From positions 1 to 5,029 of the forward strand of contig DASRJX010000188.1 of the NCBI GenBank assembly GCA_035649235.1: a stretch of 5,029 nt of DNA, given 5' to 3'. Origin of the DNA: DASRJX01 sp035649235 (GTDB lineage Bacteria; Acidobacteriota; Polarisedimenticolia; Gp22-AA2). Shown here piece by piece: positions 1 to 5,029 of this stretch. Position 1 is the first letter of the stretch. The number at the start of each line of letters is the position of its first letter. The position numbers and the translations under genes are program-made. The notes beneath the pieces were generated by a model. The model was given only the letters and a program-made list of their open reading frames with translations, was not told the DNA's origin and made no database searches.

Positions 1-762
1 GGACCCACCATCATGGTCGGGTTCGCGGTCGCCTTGCTCATCGGCGGGATGATGCGGGCGCTGCTGCGCTCGGCCCGGCCGGCGCAAGCGCTCGCCGCGA
101 CCGGAATCCTCGTGGCCCTCCTCGCCGGGGCCGCCTTCGCCCTCGAGCGCTACCGGCACCCGGGCGGGGTGCCTTCGGGAGCCGCGGACCCGGACGCCGG
201 CGCTCAGGACGTCGTCGCTCCGGCCGGCGGCGAGCCGGAGCATCAGGTCGGCGAGGGCGTGGCCGCGCTGCGGGACGCGCTCCGGGACACCCACGCCAAC
301 GTGCGCGCCCGCGCCATCGCCGGCCTGGAGAAGAGCGGCGACCCGCGCGTCCTGCACGACCTGGCCGACGCTCTCCACGATCAGGACGCCGGAGTGCGCG
401 AGGCGGCAGCCCAAGCGCTGGGCCGGATGCGCAACCGCTCCGCCCTTCCCGCGCTCAAGCAGAGCCTCGCCAACCAGGACGAGGATCCCTGGGTCCGCCT
501 GCGCCTGGCGCAGAGCGTCGCCGCCCTCGGCGACCTCGACGGCATCCCGTTCCTGCTCGAGGTCGCGGCCAAAGGCGAAGGCGCTTTGACCCGGCTCGAG
601 GCGATCAACACCTTGTCGCGGCTGGCGGCGCTGGACGGGCCCGCGATCGACGATCCCGCCGGCGAAGCGGCGCAAGAACGCCTCAGGGCGCTGCGGGCCT
701 GGTGGGCCGCCGGCCGCGACCGCCTGCGGTTCGACGCCAGAACCGGCACGTTCCGGAAGTAG
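1..762 (+). CDS. Membrane-anchored HEAT-repeat protein (5' end probably outside the window)
   Basis: The first ATG in the window is at 13 (249 residues), but the frame is open to base 1, no Shine-Dalgarno lies in the 12 visible bases, and the ATG opens directly into a hydrophobic stretch. The true start is therefore probably further left. Numbering from that ATG, hydrophobic segments at about 1-18 and 27-45 suggest two membrane spans. They are followed by a Pro/Gly/Ala-rich linker (46-80). Residues 83-207 form about four HEAT/PBS-lyase-like helical repeats, with the recurring pattern of a short helix, D-x-x-x-x-V-R, then A-x-x-A-L (for example VREAAAQALGRM at 128-139). The tail RALRAWWAAGRDRLRFD (225-241) resembles an ending seen on other bacterial HEAT proteins. 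HEAT repeats are protein-interaction scaffolds; no enzymatic motif is visible and the partner is unknown. The stop lies 20 nt before the next gene's ATG, so the two are probably co-transcribed. Confidence 0.78.
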   Translation, partial: GPTIMVGFAVALLIGGMMRALLRSARPAQALAATGILVALLAGAAFALERYRHPGGVPSGAADPDAGAQDVVAPAGGEPEHQVGEGVAALRDALRDTHANVRARAIAGLEKSGDPRVLHDLADALHDQDAGVREAAAQALGRMRNRSALPALKQSLANQDEDPWVRLRLAQSVAALGDLDGIPFLLEVAAKGEGALTRLEAINTLSRLAALDGPAIDDPAGEAAQERLRALRAWWAAGRDRLRFDARTGTFRK

Positions 763-766
763 TCCC

Positions 767-772
767 GGAGGT
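767..772 (+). promoter_or_regulatory. Ribosome binding site for the Kazal lipoprotein gene
   Basis: GGAGGT sits 10 nt before the ATG at 783. It fixes that ATG as the start, rather than the in-frame ATG at 702, which lies inside the HEAT-repeat gene and would bury the lipoprotein signal peptide. Confidence 0.75.
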
Positions 773-782
773 AGAATTCCGC

Positions 783-1142
783 ATGAATACCGCCAGCGTG
801 CTGCGTCCCACGGGCCTCTGGATTCTCCTGTCCGCGTGCGTCGCCGCCTGCGCGCCTCCGGCGACCCCCGCCCCCTCCGTCACGCCGCCCGGAAAGGCCA
901 AGGAAGGCGAGACCTGCGGCACCATCCGCGGCATCGTGTGCGAGGACGGGCTCTTTTGCGATCCCCGCCCCGGCGCCTGCCGCGGCGCCGACCTGGACGG
1001 GACGTGCATCAAGGTCCCCGAAATCTGCACGCAGGAGTACGCGCCGGTCTGCGGCTGCGACGGCAAGACCTACGGGAACGACTGCGAGCGCAAGGGGAAA
1101 AGAGTCGCCAAGGACCACGACGGCGAGTGCGCGAAGACGTAG
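783..1142 (+). CDS. Kazal-type protease-inhibitor-like lipoprotein
   Basis: A 119-residue protein with a lipoprotein signal: n-region MNTASVLR, hydrophobic core 11-18, and two possible lipoboxes, LSAC (Cys19) and VAAC (Cys23). A Pro/Ala/Thr-rich spacer runs to about residue 40. Residues 43-66 (Cys45, 53, 59, 66) form a small cysteine-rich unit of the kind that precedes Kazal domains in bacterial homologues. Residues 75-116 match a Kazal domain: C82-x7-C90-x10-C101, the PVCGCDGKTYGNDC signature (88-101) and a closing Cys116. The classical fifth Kazal cysteine, three residues after Cys101, is absent, and an extra Cys92 lies in the VCGCDG loop. By alignment with pancreatic trypsin inhibitors the P1 reactive-site residue would be Gln84 (C-T-Q-E-Y), which does not suit trypsin-like targets. 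Kazal domains inhibit serine proteases, subtilisins included, but some only bind ligands, so inhibition here is inference. The product should be tethered to a membrane facing the periplasm or outside. Confidence 0.88.
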   Translation: MNTASVLRPTGLWILLSACVAACAPPATPAPSVTPPGKAKEGETCGTIRGIVCEDGLFCDPRPGACRGADLDGTCIKVPEICTQEYAPVCGCDGKTYGNDCERKGKRVAKDHDGECAKT

Positions 1143-1151
1143 CGCGGCGCG

Positions 1152-1167
1152 TCCGGCGCGGGCCGGA
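1152..1167 (+). other. Small GC-rich stem-loop after the Kazal gene
   Basis: TCCGGC and GCCGGA form a perfect 6-bp stem around a 4-nt loop, beginning 10 nt after the Kazal gene's stop. No T-tract follows, so it is not a standard intrinsic terminator, and short GC hairpins arise easily by chance in DNA of this composition. At most it may slow polymerase or protect an mRNA 3' end. Confidence 0.2.
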
Positions 1168-1192
1168 ACCGCGGATGCCTGCGCACCTGTCG

Positions 1193-1198
1193 TATGAT
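1193..1198 (+). promoter_or_regulatory. Possible weak -10 element for the hydroxylase operon
   Basis: TATGAT, one mismatch from TATAAT, lies 23 nt before the GTG start of the small subunit in the only gap of useful size upstream of it (1143-1221). No TTGACA-like -35 is visible at the expected distance, so this is a position guess for a promoter. The operon could instead be read through from the genes on its left. Confidence 0.22.
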
Positions 1199-1211
1199 GG
1201 CCGCATCGTCG

Positions 1212-1217
1212 AGGAGG
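1212..1217 (+). promoter_or_regulatory. Ribosome binding site deciding the GTG start of the [2Fe-2S] subunit
   Basis: AGGAGG lies 4 nt before GTG at 1222. The spacing is short but usable. The site supports this non-ATG start, and the protein it gives begins at the expected point before the ferredoxin fold (AAIALDVNG). Confidence 0.65.
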
Positions 1218-1221
1218 GATC

Positions 1222-1755
1222 GTGGCGGCGATAGCGCTCGACGTCAACGGCAGGAAGCGCCAGGTGGACGTGGCGCCCGACACGCCGCTGCTCTGGGTGC
1301 TGCGCGACATCCTCGGCCTCACCGGCACCAAGTTCGGCTGCGGCCAGTCGCTCTGCGGCGCCTGCACCGTGCACCTCGACGGCGAGCCGATCCGATCCTG
1401 CGTCACGCCCGTGTCGCAGGCGGCGCGCGGACGGATCACCACCATCGAGGGTCTGTCGGCCGACCGCAGCCACCCGATCCAGAAGGCCTGGATCGCGGAG
1501 GACGTGCCGCAGTGCGGCTACTGCCAGTCGGGGATGATCATGTCGGCGGCGGCCCTCCTGGCGAAGAAGCCCAGGCCCCAGGAGAAGGACATCGACGAAG
1601 CCCTCGGGGGGCACATCTGCCGCTGCGGCACCTATCAGCGGATCCGGCGCGCCATCCACGTGGCGGCGCGGGCAACACCCGCGGCCGCCGGATTCCGGTC
1701 CGGCACGCGGCCGGGCGGTGCCGTCGGCGGGCGGGAGAATGGCGGAGGCCGATGA
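1222..1755 (+). CDS. iorA-like: (2Fe-2S)-binding small subunit of a xanthine-oxidase-family hydroxylase (IorA-like)
   Basis: A 177-residue protein read from GTG. It is the electron-transfer subunit that passes electrons from the molybdenum site of the large subunit to an external acceptor. The N-terminal plant-ferredoxin-type domain (about 1-75) binds the first [2Fe-2S] cluster through Cys40, Cys45, Cys48 and Cys60 in the motif C-G-x-x-x-C-G-x-C. The C-terminal helical domain (about 82-148) binds the second through Cys98 and Cys101 (QCGYCQSGM) and Cys133 and Cys135 (HICRCGTY). All eight ligands are present. The family is usually about 150-165 residues; the extra length here is an Ala/Gly/Arg-rich tail (about 150-177) without recognisable fold. 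There is no signal peptide, so export would rely on the Tat signal of its partner. The stop TGA overlaps the large subunit's ATG (ATGA, 1752-1755), implying translational coupling. The IorA-type assignment rests on the IorB-type partner and absence of an FAD subunit; the substrate is not known. Confidence 0.93.
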   Translation: MAAIALDVNGRKRQVDVAPDTPLLWVLRDILGLTGTKFGCGQSLCGACTVHLDGEPIRSCVTPVSQAARGRITTIEGLSADRSHPIQKAWIAEDVPQCGYCQSGMIMSAAALLAKKPRPQEKDIDEALGGHICRCGTYQRIRRAIHVAARATPAAAGFRSGTRPGGAVGGRENGGGR

Positions 1756-3986
1756 GCCGCTTCGTCAGCGTCAGCCGTCGCGACTTTCTCAGGACCGTGC
1801 CCGCGGCCGGCGCCGGTCTGGTGATCGGGTTCCGGCTGCTCGACGGGGACGGCCTCGAGGCCGGCGCCGCACCCCGGGCCGCCGGGGCCGCGTCCGCCGC
1901 CGCGGCACCAGAGCCGGCCTCCGCCAAGGAGAGCGCCGCGCGCTTCGCCCCCAATGCCCTCCTCCAGATCGACACCGACGGCGCCGTCACGCTCTGGACC
2001 ACCAAGTCCGAGATGGGCCAGGGCGTGCGCACGGCGCTGCCGATGATCCTGGCGGAGGAGATCGGCGCCGACTTCTCCAAGGTCAAGGTGGAGCAGGCCT
2101 GGCTCGACCCTCGCTTCCCGAACCTCGACACCGGCGGCAGCAGCAGCGTCCGCGAGTCCTGGGACCCGCTGCGGCAGGCGGGGGCGACGGCGCGCGCGCT
2201 GCTCGTCGTCGCCGCGGCGAGGGGCTGGAACGTGGAGCCCAAGGAGTGCGTCGCCGAGAAGGGGGAGGTGGTCCACCGCGCGAGCGGGCGCCGCGCTCCC
2301 TTCGGCACGCTGGTCGCGGAGGCGTCGCGGCTCCCGATCCCGAAGGACCCCCCGCTCAAGGACCCGAAGACGTACGCGCTCCTCGGCCGCGCCGTGCCGC
2401 GCACCGACACCGCGTCCAAGGTCGACGGCAGCGCCGTCTACGGCATCGACGTCAGGCGGCCGGGGATGCTCTATGCCGCCGTCGTCCTGGAGCCGGCCTT
2501 CGGAGCGCGGCCCGGACAGTTCGACGACGCCGCCGCCAGGCAGGTTCCGGGGGTGAAGCGCGTCGTTCCCTTCCGGCGCGGCGTGGCGGTGGTCGCCGAC
2601 AGCACCTGGGCCGCCTTCAAGGGGCGGGACGCCCTTCAGGTCCGCTGGAACGAGGACCGGAAGGTCAGGGAGGACAGCGCCTCCCTGCGCGAGCGCTGCC
2701 TGGCGGCCGTCGAGCAGCCGGGCAAGGTGCTGCGCAGCGACGGGGACGTCGCGGCGGCTCTCTCCTCTGCGGCGCGCCGCGTGGAGGCGACCTACGAGCT
2801 GCCGTTCCAGGCGCACGCCGCGATGGAACCGGTCAACGCCACCGCCCACGTCACTACCGATCGATGCGAGATCTGGGCCCCGACCCAGACCCCGTCCTGG
2901 GCGATGGGAGAGCTCCGGCGCACCCTGGGCCTGCCGGCCGAGGCGATCCGGATCAACGTGACGCTCCTGGGAGGCGGTTTCGGCCGGCGCATCAACCCCG
3001 ATTTTGTCGTCGACGCGGCCGAGATCTCCAAGGCGGCCGGCGCTCCCGTGCAGATGGTCTGGTCGCGGGAGCAGGATCTCCAGCACGACTACTACCGGCC
3101 CTGCAGTCTCCACCGGATGCGCGGCGGGCTGGATGCCGCGGGACGCCCGATCGCCTGGAGCCACCGCTACGTGTCGACGTCGATCGGCGCGTTCTACAAC
3201 CCCGAAACCAAGGAGCCGGAGTCGGACGAGCTGGGCGGCGCCGCCGATCTGCCGTTCGCCGTCCCCAACGTGCGGGTGGAGTACAGCCCCGTGGACTCGC
3301 GGGTGCCGCGCGGCTGGTGGCGATCCGTGGAGAGCTCGTTCAACGCGTTCGTCGTCGAGTCGTTCCTGGACGAGATGGCGTCGGCCGCGGGCAAGGACCC
3401 GCTGCGTCTGCGGCAGGACCTGTTGCGCGAGCCGCGCCGCATCCCTTATCCCATGCCCGACGTCGTCCTGGAGACGGCCCGCCTCAAGGGGGTCATCGAC
3501 CTGGTGGCCGAGAAGACACCCTGGGGGGCGCCCCTCGGGAAGGGGCAGGGGCGCGGCATCGCGGCCCACTACTCGTTCCGCAGCTACTGCGCCATGGCCG
3601 CGGAGGTCGAGGTGAGCGACGAAGGCGCCCTGAGCGTCCGCCGGATCGTCGCGGCGATCGACTGCGGCCGGGTCGTGCACCCGGGACTGGTCGCGGCCCA
3701 GATGGAGAGCGCCGTGGTCTTCGGGCTCACGGCAGGGCTGAAGTCGGAGATCACCATCGAAGAGGGGCACGTCGCCCAGAGCAACTTCAACGACTACGAG
3801 ATGCTGCGCATCGACGAAATGCCGCAGGTCGAGACCTACATCGTGCCGAGCCCCGAGCCGCCGACGGGCGTCGGCGAGCCGGGCGTGCCGGTCGTCGCCC
3901 CGGCGGTGTTCAACGCGGTGTTCGCCGCCACGGGCCGGCGGATCCGCCGCCTGCCGCCCCCTTCCGGCAGCCTGAAGAGAGGCTGA
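1752..3986 (+). CDS. iorB-like: Tat-exported molybdopterin-binding large subunit of a xanthine-oxidase-family hydroxylase (IorB-like)
   Basis: A 744-residue catalytic subunit, a normal length for the isoquinoline 1-oxidoreductase beta family. It should hydroxylate an N-heterocycle or oxidise an aldehyde using water-derived oxygen at a molybdenum cofactor. A Tat signal SRRDFLR (8-14, Arg9 and Arg10) and hydrophobic stretch 16-30 precede an Ala-rich linker (36-63). Family landmarks follow in order: EMGQGVRTALPMILAEE (87-103), the hammerhead segment RTDTASKVDGSAVYGID (217-233), QAHAAMEPVNA (353-363), the cofactor-binding GGGFGRR (407-413), PRGWWRSVESSFNAF (519-533), DCGRVVHPG (637-645), and GVGEPGVPVVAPAVFNA (706-722). 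Glu709 corresponds to the conserved catalytic glutamate. The start at 1752 is set by the ATGA overlap with the small subunit, a GGAGG at 1744-1748 and the Tat motif. The same frame is open further upstream to 1194 but that stretch encodes the small subunit in another frame. No frameshift or missing motif is seen. The substrate cannot be read from sequence. Confidence 0.94.
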   Translation: MSRFVSVSRRDFLRTVPAAGAGLVIGFRLLDGDGLEAGAAPRAAGAASAAAAPEPASAKESAARFAPNALLQIDTDGAVTLWTTKSEMGQGVRTALPMILAEEIGADFSKVKVEQAWLDPRFPNLDTGGSSSVRESWDPLRQAGATARALLVVAAARGWNVEPKECVAEKGEVVHRASGRRAPFGTLVAEASRLPIPKDPPLKDPKTYALLGRAVPRTDTASKVDGSAVYGIDVRRPGMLYAAVVLEPAFGARPGQFDDAAARQVPGVKRVVPFRRGVAVVADSTWAAFKGRDALQVRWNEDRKVREDSASLRERCLAAVEQPGKVLRSDGDVAAALSSAARRVEATYELPFQAHAAMEPVNATAHVTTDRCEIWAPTQTPSWAMGELRRTLGLPAEAIRINVTLLGGGFGRRINPDFVVDAAEISKAAGAPVQMVWSREQDLQHDYYRPCSLHRMRGGLDAAGRPIAWSHRYVSTSIGAFYNPETKEPESDELGGAADLPFAVPNVRVEYSPVDSRVPRGWWRSVESSFNAFVVESFLDEMASAAGKDPLRLRQDLLREPRRIPYPMPDVVLETARLKGVIDLVAEKTPWGAPLGKGQGRGIAAHYSFRSYCAMAAEVEVSDEGALSVRRIVAAIDCGRVVHPGLVAAQMESAVVFGLTAGLKSEITIEEGHVAQSNFNDYEMLRIDEMPQVETYIVPSPEPPTGVGEPGVPVVAPAVFNAVFAATGRRIRRLPPPSGSLKRG

Positions 3987-3987
3987 C

Positions 3988-4365
3988 GTGCTGCAGCGCC
4001 GGAAGCAGATGGAGGCGCGGATGCGCCGGCGCGTCGAGGTGCACTACGTCGAGGCGGCCGCGGGCGCCACGGACAAGCGATCGAAGATCGGGTACTCCGG
4101 CAACCTGTCGATGCGGGGCATGATGATAAGGACGGCGCGCGTCCTGCCCCCCGGCACACTCCTGAAAATCACCCTGAAGTTCCAGCAGCGGAGCCTCACG
4201 CTGACGGGGCGCGTGATGTGGGCGCGCCAGGGGCCGGCGGAATGGGTCACGACGGGTCGGGTCGGGATGGGTGTCAGGTTCGTCGATCCGCCTCCCGAGC
4301 TGGAGGAGATCCTCAAGGGCGCCACGGCGCCGCCCGCAGGCGATCGGGCGGGCGAGGCCGGCTGA
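3988..4365 (+). CDS. Single-domain PilZ protein, predicted c-di-GMP binder
   Basis: A 125-residue protein read from GTG at 3988, one base after the large subunit's stop, with GAGG at 3979-3982 five bases upstream. A PilZ beta-barrel spans about residues 9-110. Both c-di-GMP-binding motifs are present: RxxxR as Arg11-M-R-R-Arg15, and (D/N)xSxxG as Asn39-L-Ser41-M-R-Gly44. The strand GMGVRFVD (93-100) is the usual closing PilZ signature. An unstructured Ala/Gly/Pro-rich tail follows. No membrane segment or second domain is seen, so it is probably a cytoplasmic receptor or adaptor that changes partner when the second messenger binds. Other starts are ATG 4009 (Met8) and ATG 4021 (Met12). The latter has GGAGG at a good distance but would remove Arg11, so I prefer 3988. 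The spacing argues for co-transcription with the hydroxylase genes. A functional link between them is inference only. Confidence 0.88.
   Translation: MLQRRKQMEARMRRRVEVHYVEAAAGATDKRSKIGYSGNLSMRGMMIRTARVLPPGTLLKITLKFQQRSLTLTGRVMWARQGPAEWVTTGRVGMGVRFVDPPPELEEILKGATAPPAGDRAGEAG
4011..4015 (+). promoter_or_regulatory. Alternative internal ribosome binding site in the PilZ gene
   Basis: GGAGG lies 5 nt before the in-frame ATG at 4021. If used, it would yield a form starting at Met12 that lacks the first Arg of RxxxR. It may equally be chance in Arg/Glu-rich coding sequence. Confidence 0.25.
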
Positions 4366-4380
4366 CGTTCCAGGAGCCCG

Positions 4381-5029
4381 CTAGGGGCAGGGGGAGGGGT
4401 TCGGCCGCGGCAGCGAGTTCACGCCGTCCCAGGAGAACCCGAGCAGTCCTTCGATCCCGTCCTGCACTCCCGTCACGTAGTAGAAGAACCCTGCGCCCAC
4501 GGCCGGCGTCGACATGTCCATGAACGACGGCGACCCGAGTCCGCTCGCGTAGCAGGTGCCGTAGTACGTGGGGGATTTGAGCGACAAGCTCCCCTTGTAG
4601 ACGTTGTAGGTCGAGGCCGACGGGATGGTGCTGGCGCTGAATGTTTGCATGTCGGCCGAGGCCGTCAGGTTCGGGATCGGCTTGATCAGGAGATCGGCGG
4701 CCGCCTTGGCGTCGACCTTGCCCCAGCCCCAGTCGTTGTTCGGGACGGACCCGGTGTTGGTATCGGTCCGTCCCGTGCGGGTGATGAGCGTGCGCAGGTC
4801 GATGGCGTCGAGAGTGGGGTTCAGCCCCAAAAGCTGCGCGTAGATCCCGGCTATGTGGGGCGAGGCGAAGCTCGTCCCGACGAGGGCCCAGTGCACGCCG
4901 TCCTCGGCGAAGGTGCGCGGGTCGTTGAAAGGCGCGGCCTCCTGGGACAGGGCCGACAGGCTCGTCCAGCCGGGGCCCGCGATCTCCGGCTTCAGGCGTC
5001 CGTCCCGCGTCGGTCCGGGGCTCGAGAAG
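4381..5029 (-). CDS. Subtilisin-family (S8) serine protease, C-terminal part; 5' end beyond the window
   Basis: The minus-strand frame is open from the right edge (first full codon at 5028) to TAG at 4383-4381, giving 215 residues. Visible residues 1-115 are the end of a subtilase catalytic domain: SSPGPTRDGRLKPEIAGPG (2-20), the catalytic-serine motif GTSFASPHIAG (51-61, Ser53, bases 4870-4872), and the closing motif WGWGKVDAKAAADLL (100-114). The catalytic Asp and His, propeptide and signal peptide would lie to the right of the window and cannot be checked. Residues about 118-215 form an extra module, probably a fibronectin-III-like beta-sandwich (YNVYKGSL at 141-148, FFYYVTGVQDGIEG at 181-194), ending PRPNPSPCP. 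Its only cysteines, Cys159 and Cys214, could form a disulfide. No LPxTG or membrane anchor is present, so a secreted enzyme is likely. An ATG at 4896 is internal and not the real start. The gene converges on the PilZ gene, with stops 15 nt apart. Confidence 0.92.
   Translation of the reverse strand, partial: FSSPGPTRDGRLKPEIAGPGWTSLSALSQEAAPFNDPRTFAEDGVHWALVGTSFASPHIAGIYAQLLGLNPTLDAIDLRTLITRTGRTDTNTGSVPNNDWGWGKVDAKAAADLLIKPIPNLTASADMQTFSASTIPSASTYNVYKGSLSLKSPTYYGTCYASGLGSPSFMDMSTPAVGAGFFYYVTGVQDGIEGLLGFSWDGVNSLPRPNPSPCP

Noticed and set aside
702..782. Earlier in-frame ATG for the Kazal lipoprotein at 702
   Set aside because: It overlaps the HEAT-repeat gene by about 60 nt and would add an Arg/Pro-rich leader in front of a proper lipoprotein signal peptide. 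GGAGGT at 767-772 supports the ATG at 783.
381..1445. 354-codon minus-strand open frame across the HEAT, Kazal and iron-sulfur genes
   Set aside because: It spans three genes with clear domain evidence on the plus strand and has no coherent domain of its own.
1009..1659. 216-codon minus-strand open frame opposite the Kazal and iron-sulfur genes
   Set aside because: It is an antisense shadow; no motif, and its start lies inside the iron-sulfur subunit gene.
1194..1751. Upstream extension of the large subunit frame to ATG at 1194
   Set aside because: This stretch encodes the iron-sulfur subunit in another frame with all eight cysteine ligands. The extension would also bury the Tat signal, while the ATG at 1752 has an ATGA overlap and a ribosome binding site.
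1635..3770. 711-codon open frame on the minus strand opposite the molybdopterin subunit gene
   Set aside because: It lies wholly opposite a gene with unmistakable family motifs. Its translation is rich in Arg, Gly, Asp and His with no recognisable domain, as expected for an antisense shadow in GC-rich DNA where stops are rare.
1718..4123. 801-codon plus-strand open frame overlapping the large subunit and PilZ genes
   Set aside because: The translation is almost entirely Arg/Gly/Ala/Pro, typical of an out-of-frame reading of high-GC codons. The real proteins are in the other frames.
1..5029. CRISPR arrays, tRNA or rRNA genes, insertion sequences, long direct or inverted repeats
   Set aside because: Reading both strands showed none. 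The window is nearly all protein-coding and the only gap over 50 nt is 1143-1221.

Overview
This window is about 5 kb of very GC-rich, densely coding bacterial DNA. It carries no rRNA, tRNA, IS element, CRISPR array or long repeat. Gene content points to a high-GC environmental bacterium of the Acidobacteriota / deep-branching Myxococcota type. The indicators are a HEAT-repeat protein with a WRxWW-like tail, a Kazal-type lipoprotein, an isoquinoline-1-oxidoreductase-like molybdoenzyme, a PilZ protein and a secreted subtilase with a C-terminal module ending PRPNPSPCP. That placement is inference from gene content and composition, not a phylogenetic result.

Layout, left to right. (1) At 1-762 (+) lies a membrane-anchored HEAT-repeat protein, probably truncated by the left edge. 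(2) At 783-1142 (+), 20 nt downstream, is a small lipoprotein with a cysteine-rich N-terminal half and a Kazal-like inhibitor domain. (3) A 79-nt gap (1143-1221) holds a small GC hairpin and a possible weak -10 element. (4) At 1222-1755 (+) is the two-[2Fe-2S] small subunit of a xanthine-oxidase-family hydroxylase. Its stop overlaps the ATG of (5), the Tat-exported molybdopterin large subunit at 1752-3986 (+). (6) At 3988-4365 (+), one base later, is a single-domain PilZ protein with intact c-di-GMP-binding motifs. (7) On the minus strand, converging on the PilZ gene with a 15-nt gap, is the C-terminal part of a subtilisin-family (S8) protease. It has its catalytic serine and an appended domain, and it runs off the right edge.

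How they work together: genes 4-6 look like one transcription unit. The small and large subunits should form a periplasmic molybdenum hydroxylase of the IorAB type, with electrons passing from the Mo centre through two iron-sulfur clusters to an outside acceptor. No FAD subunit, cytochrome or cofactor-insertion chaperone is encoded in the window. The PilZ protein packed directly behind it hints at a c-di-GMP link, but such adjacency can be accidental. Genes 1 and 2 are probably co-transcribed. The Kazal lipoprotein and the subtilase are both envelope or secreted proteins about 3.2 kb apart. An inhibitor-protease relation between them is possible but unproven.

I found no clearly novel system. 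The points most worth a second look are the noncanonical Kazal domain, the PilZ gene fused to the hydroxylase operon, and the subtilase C-terminal module.
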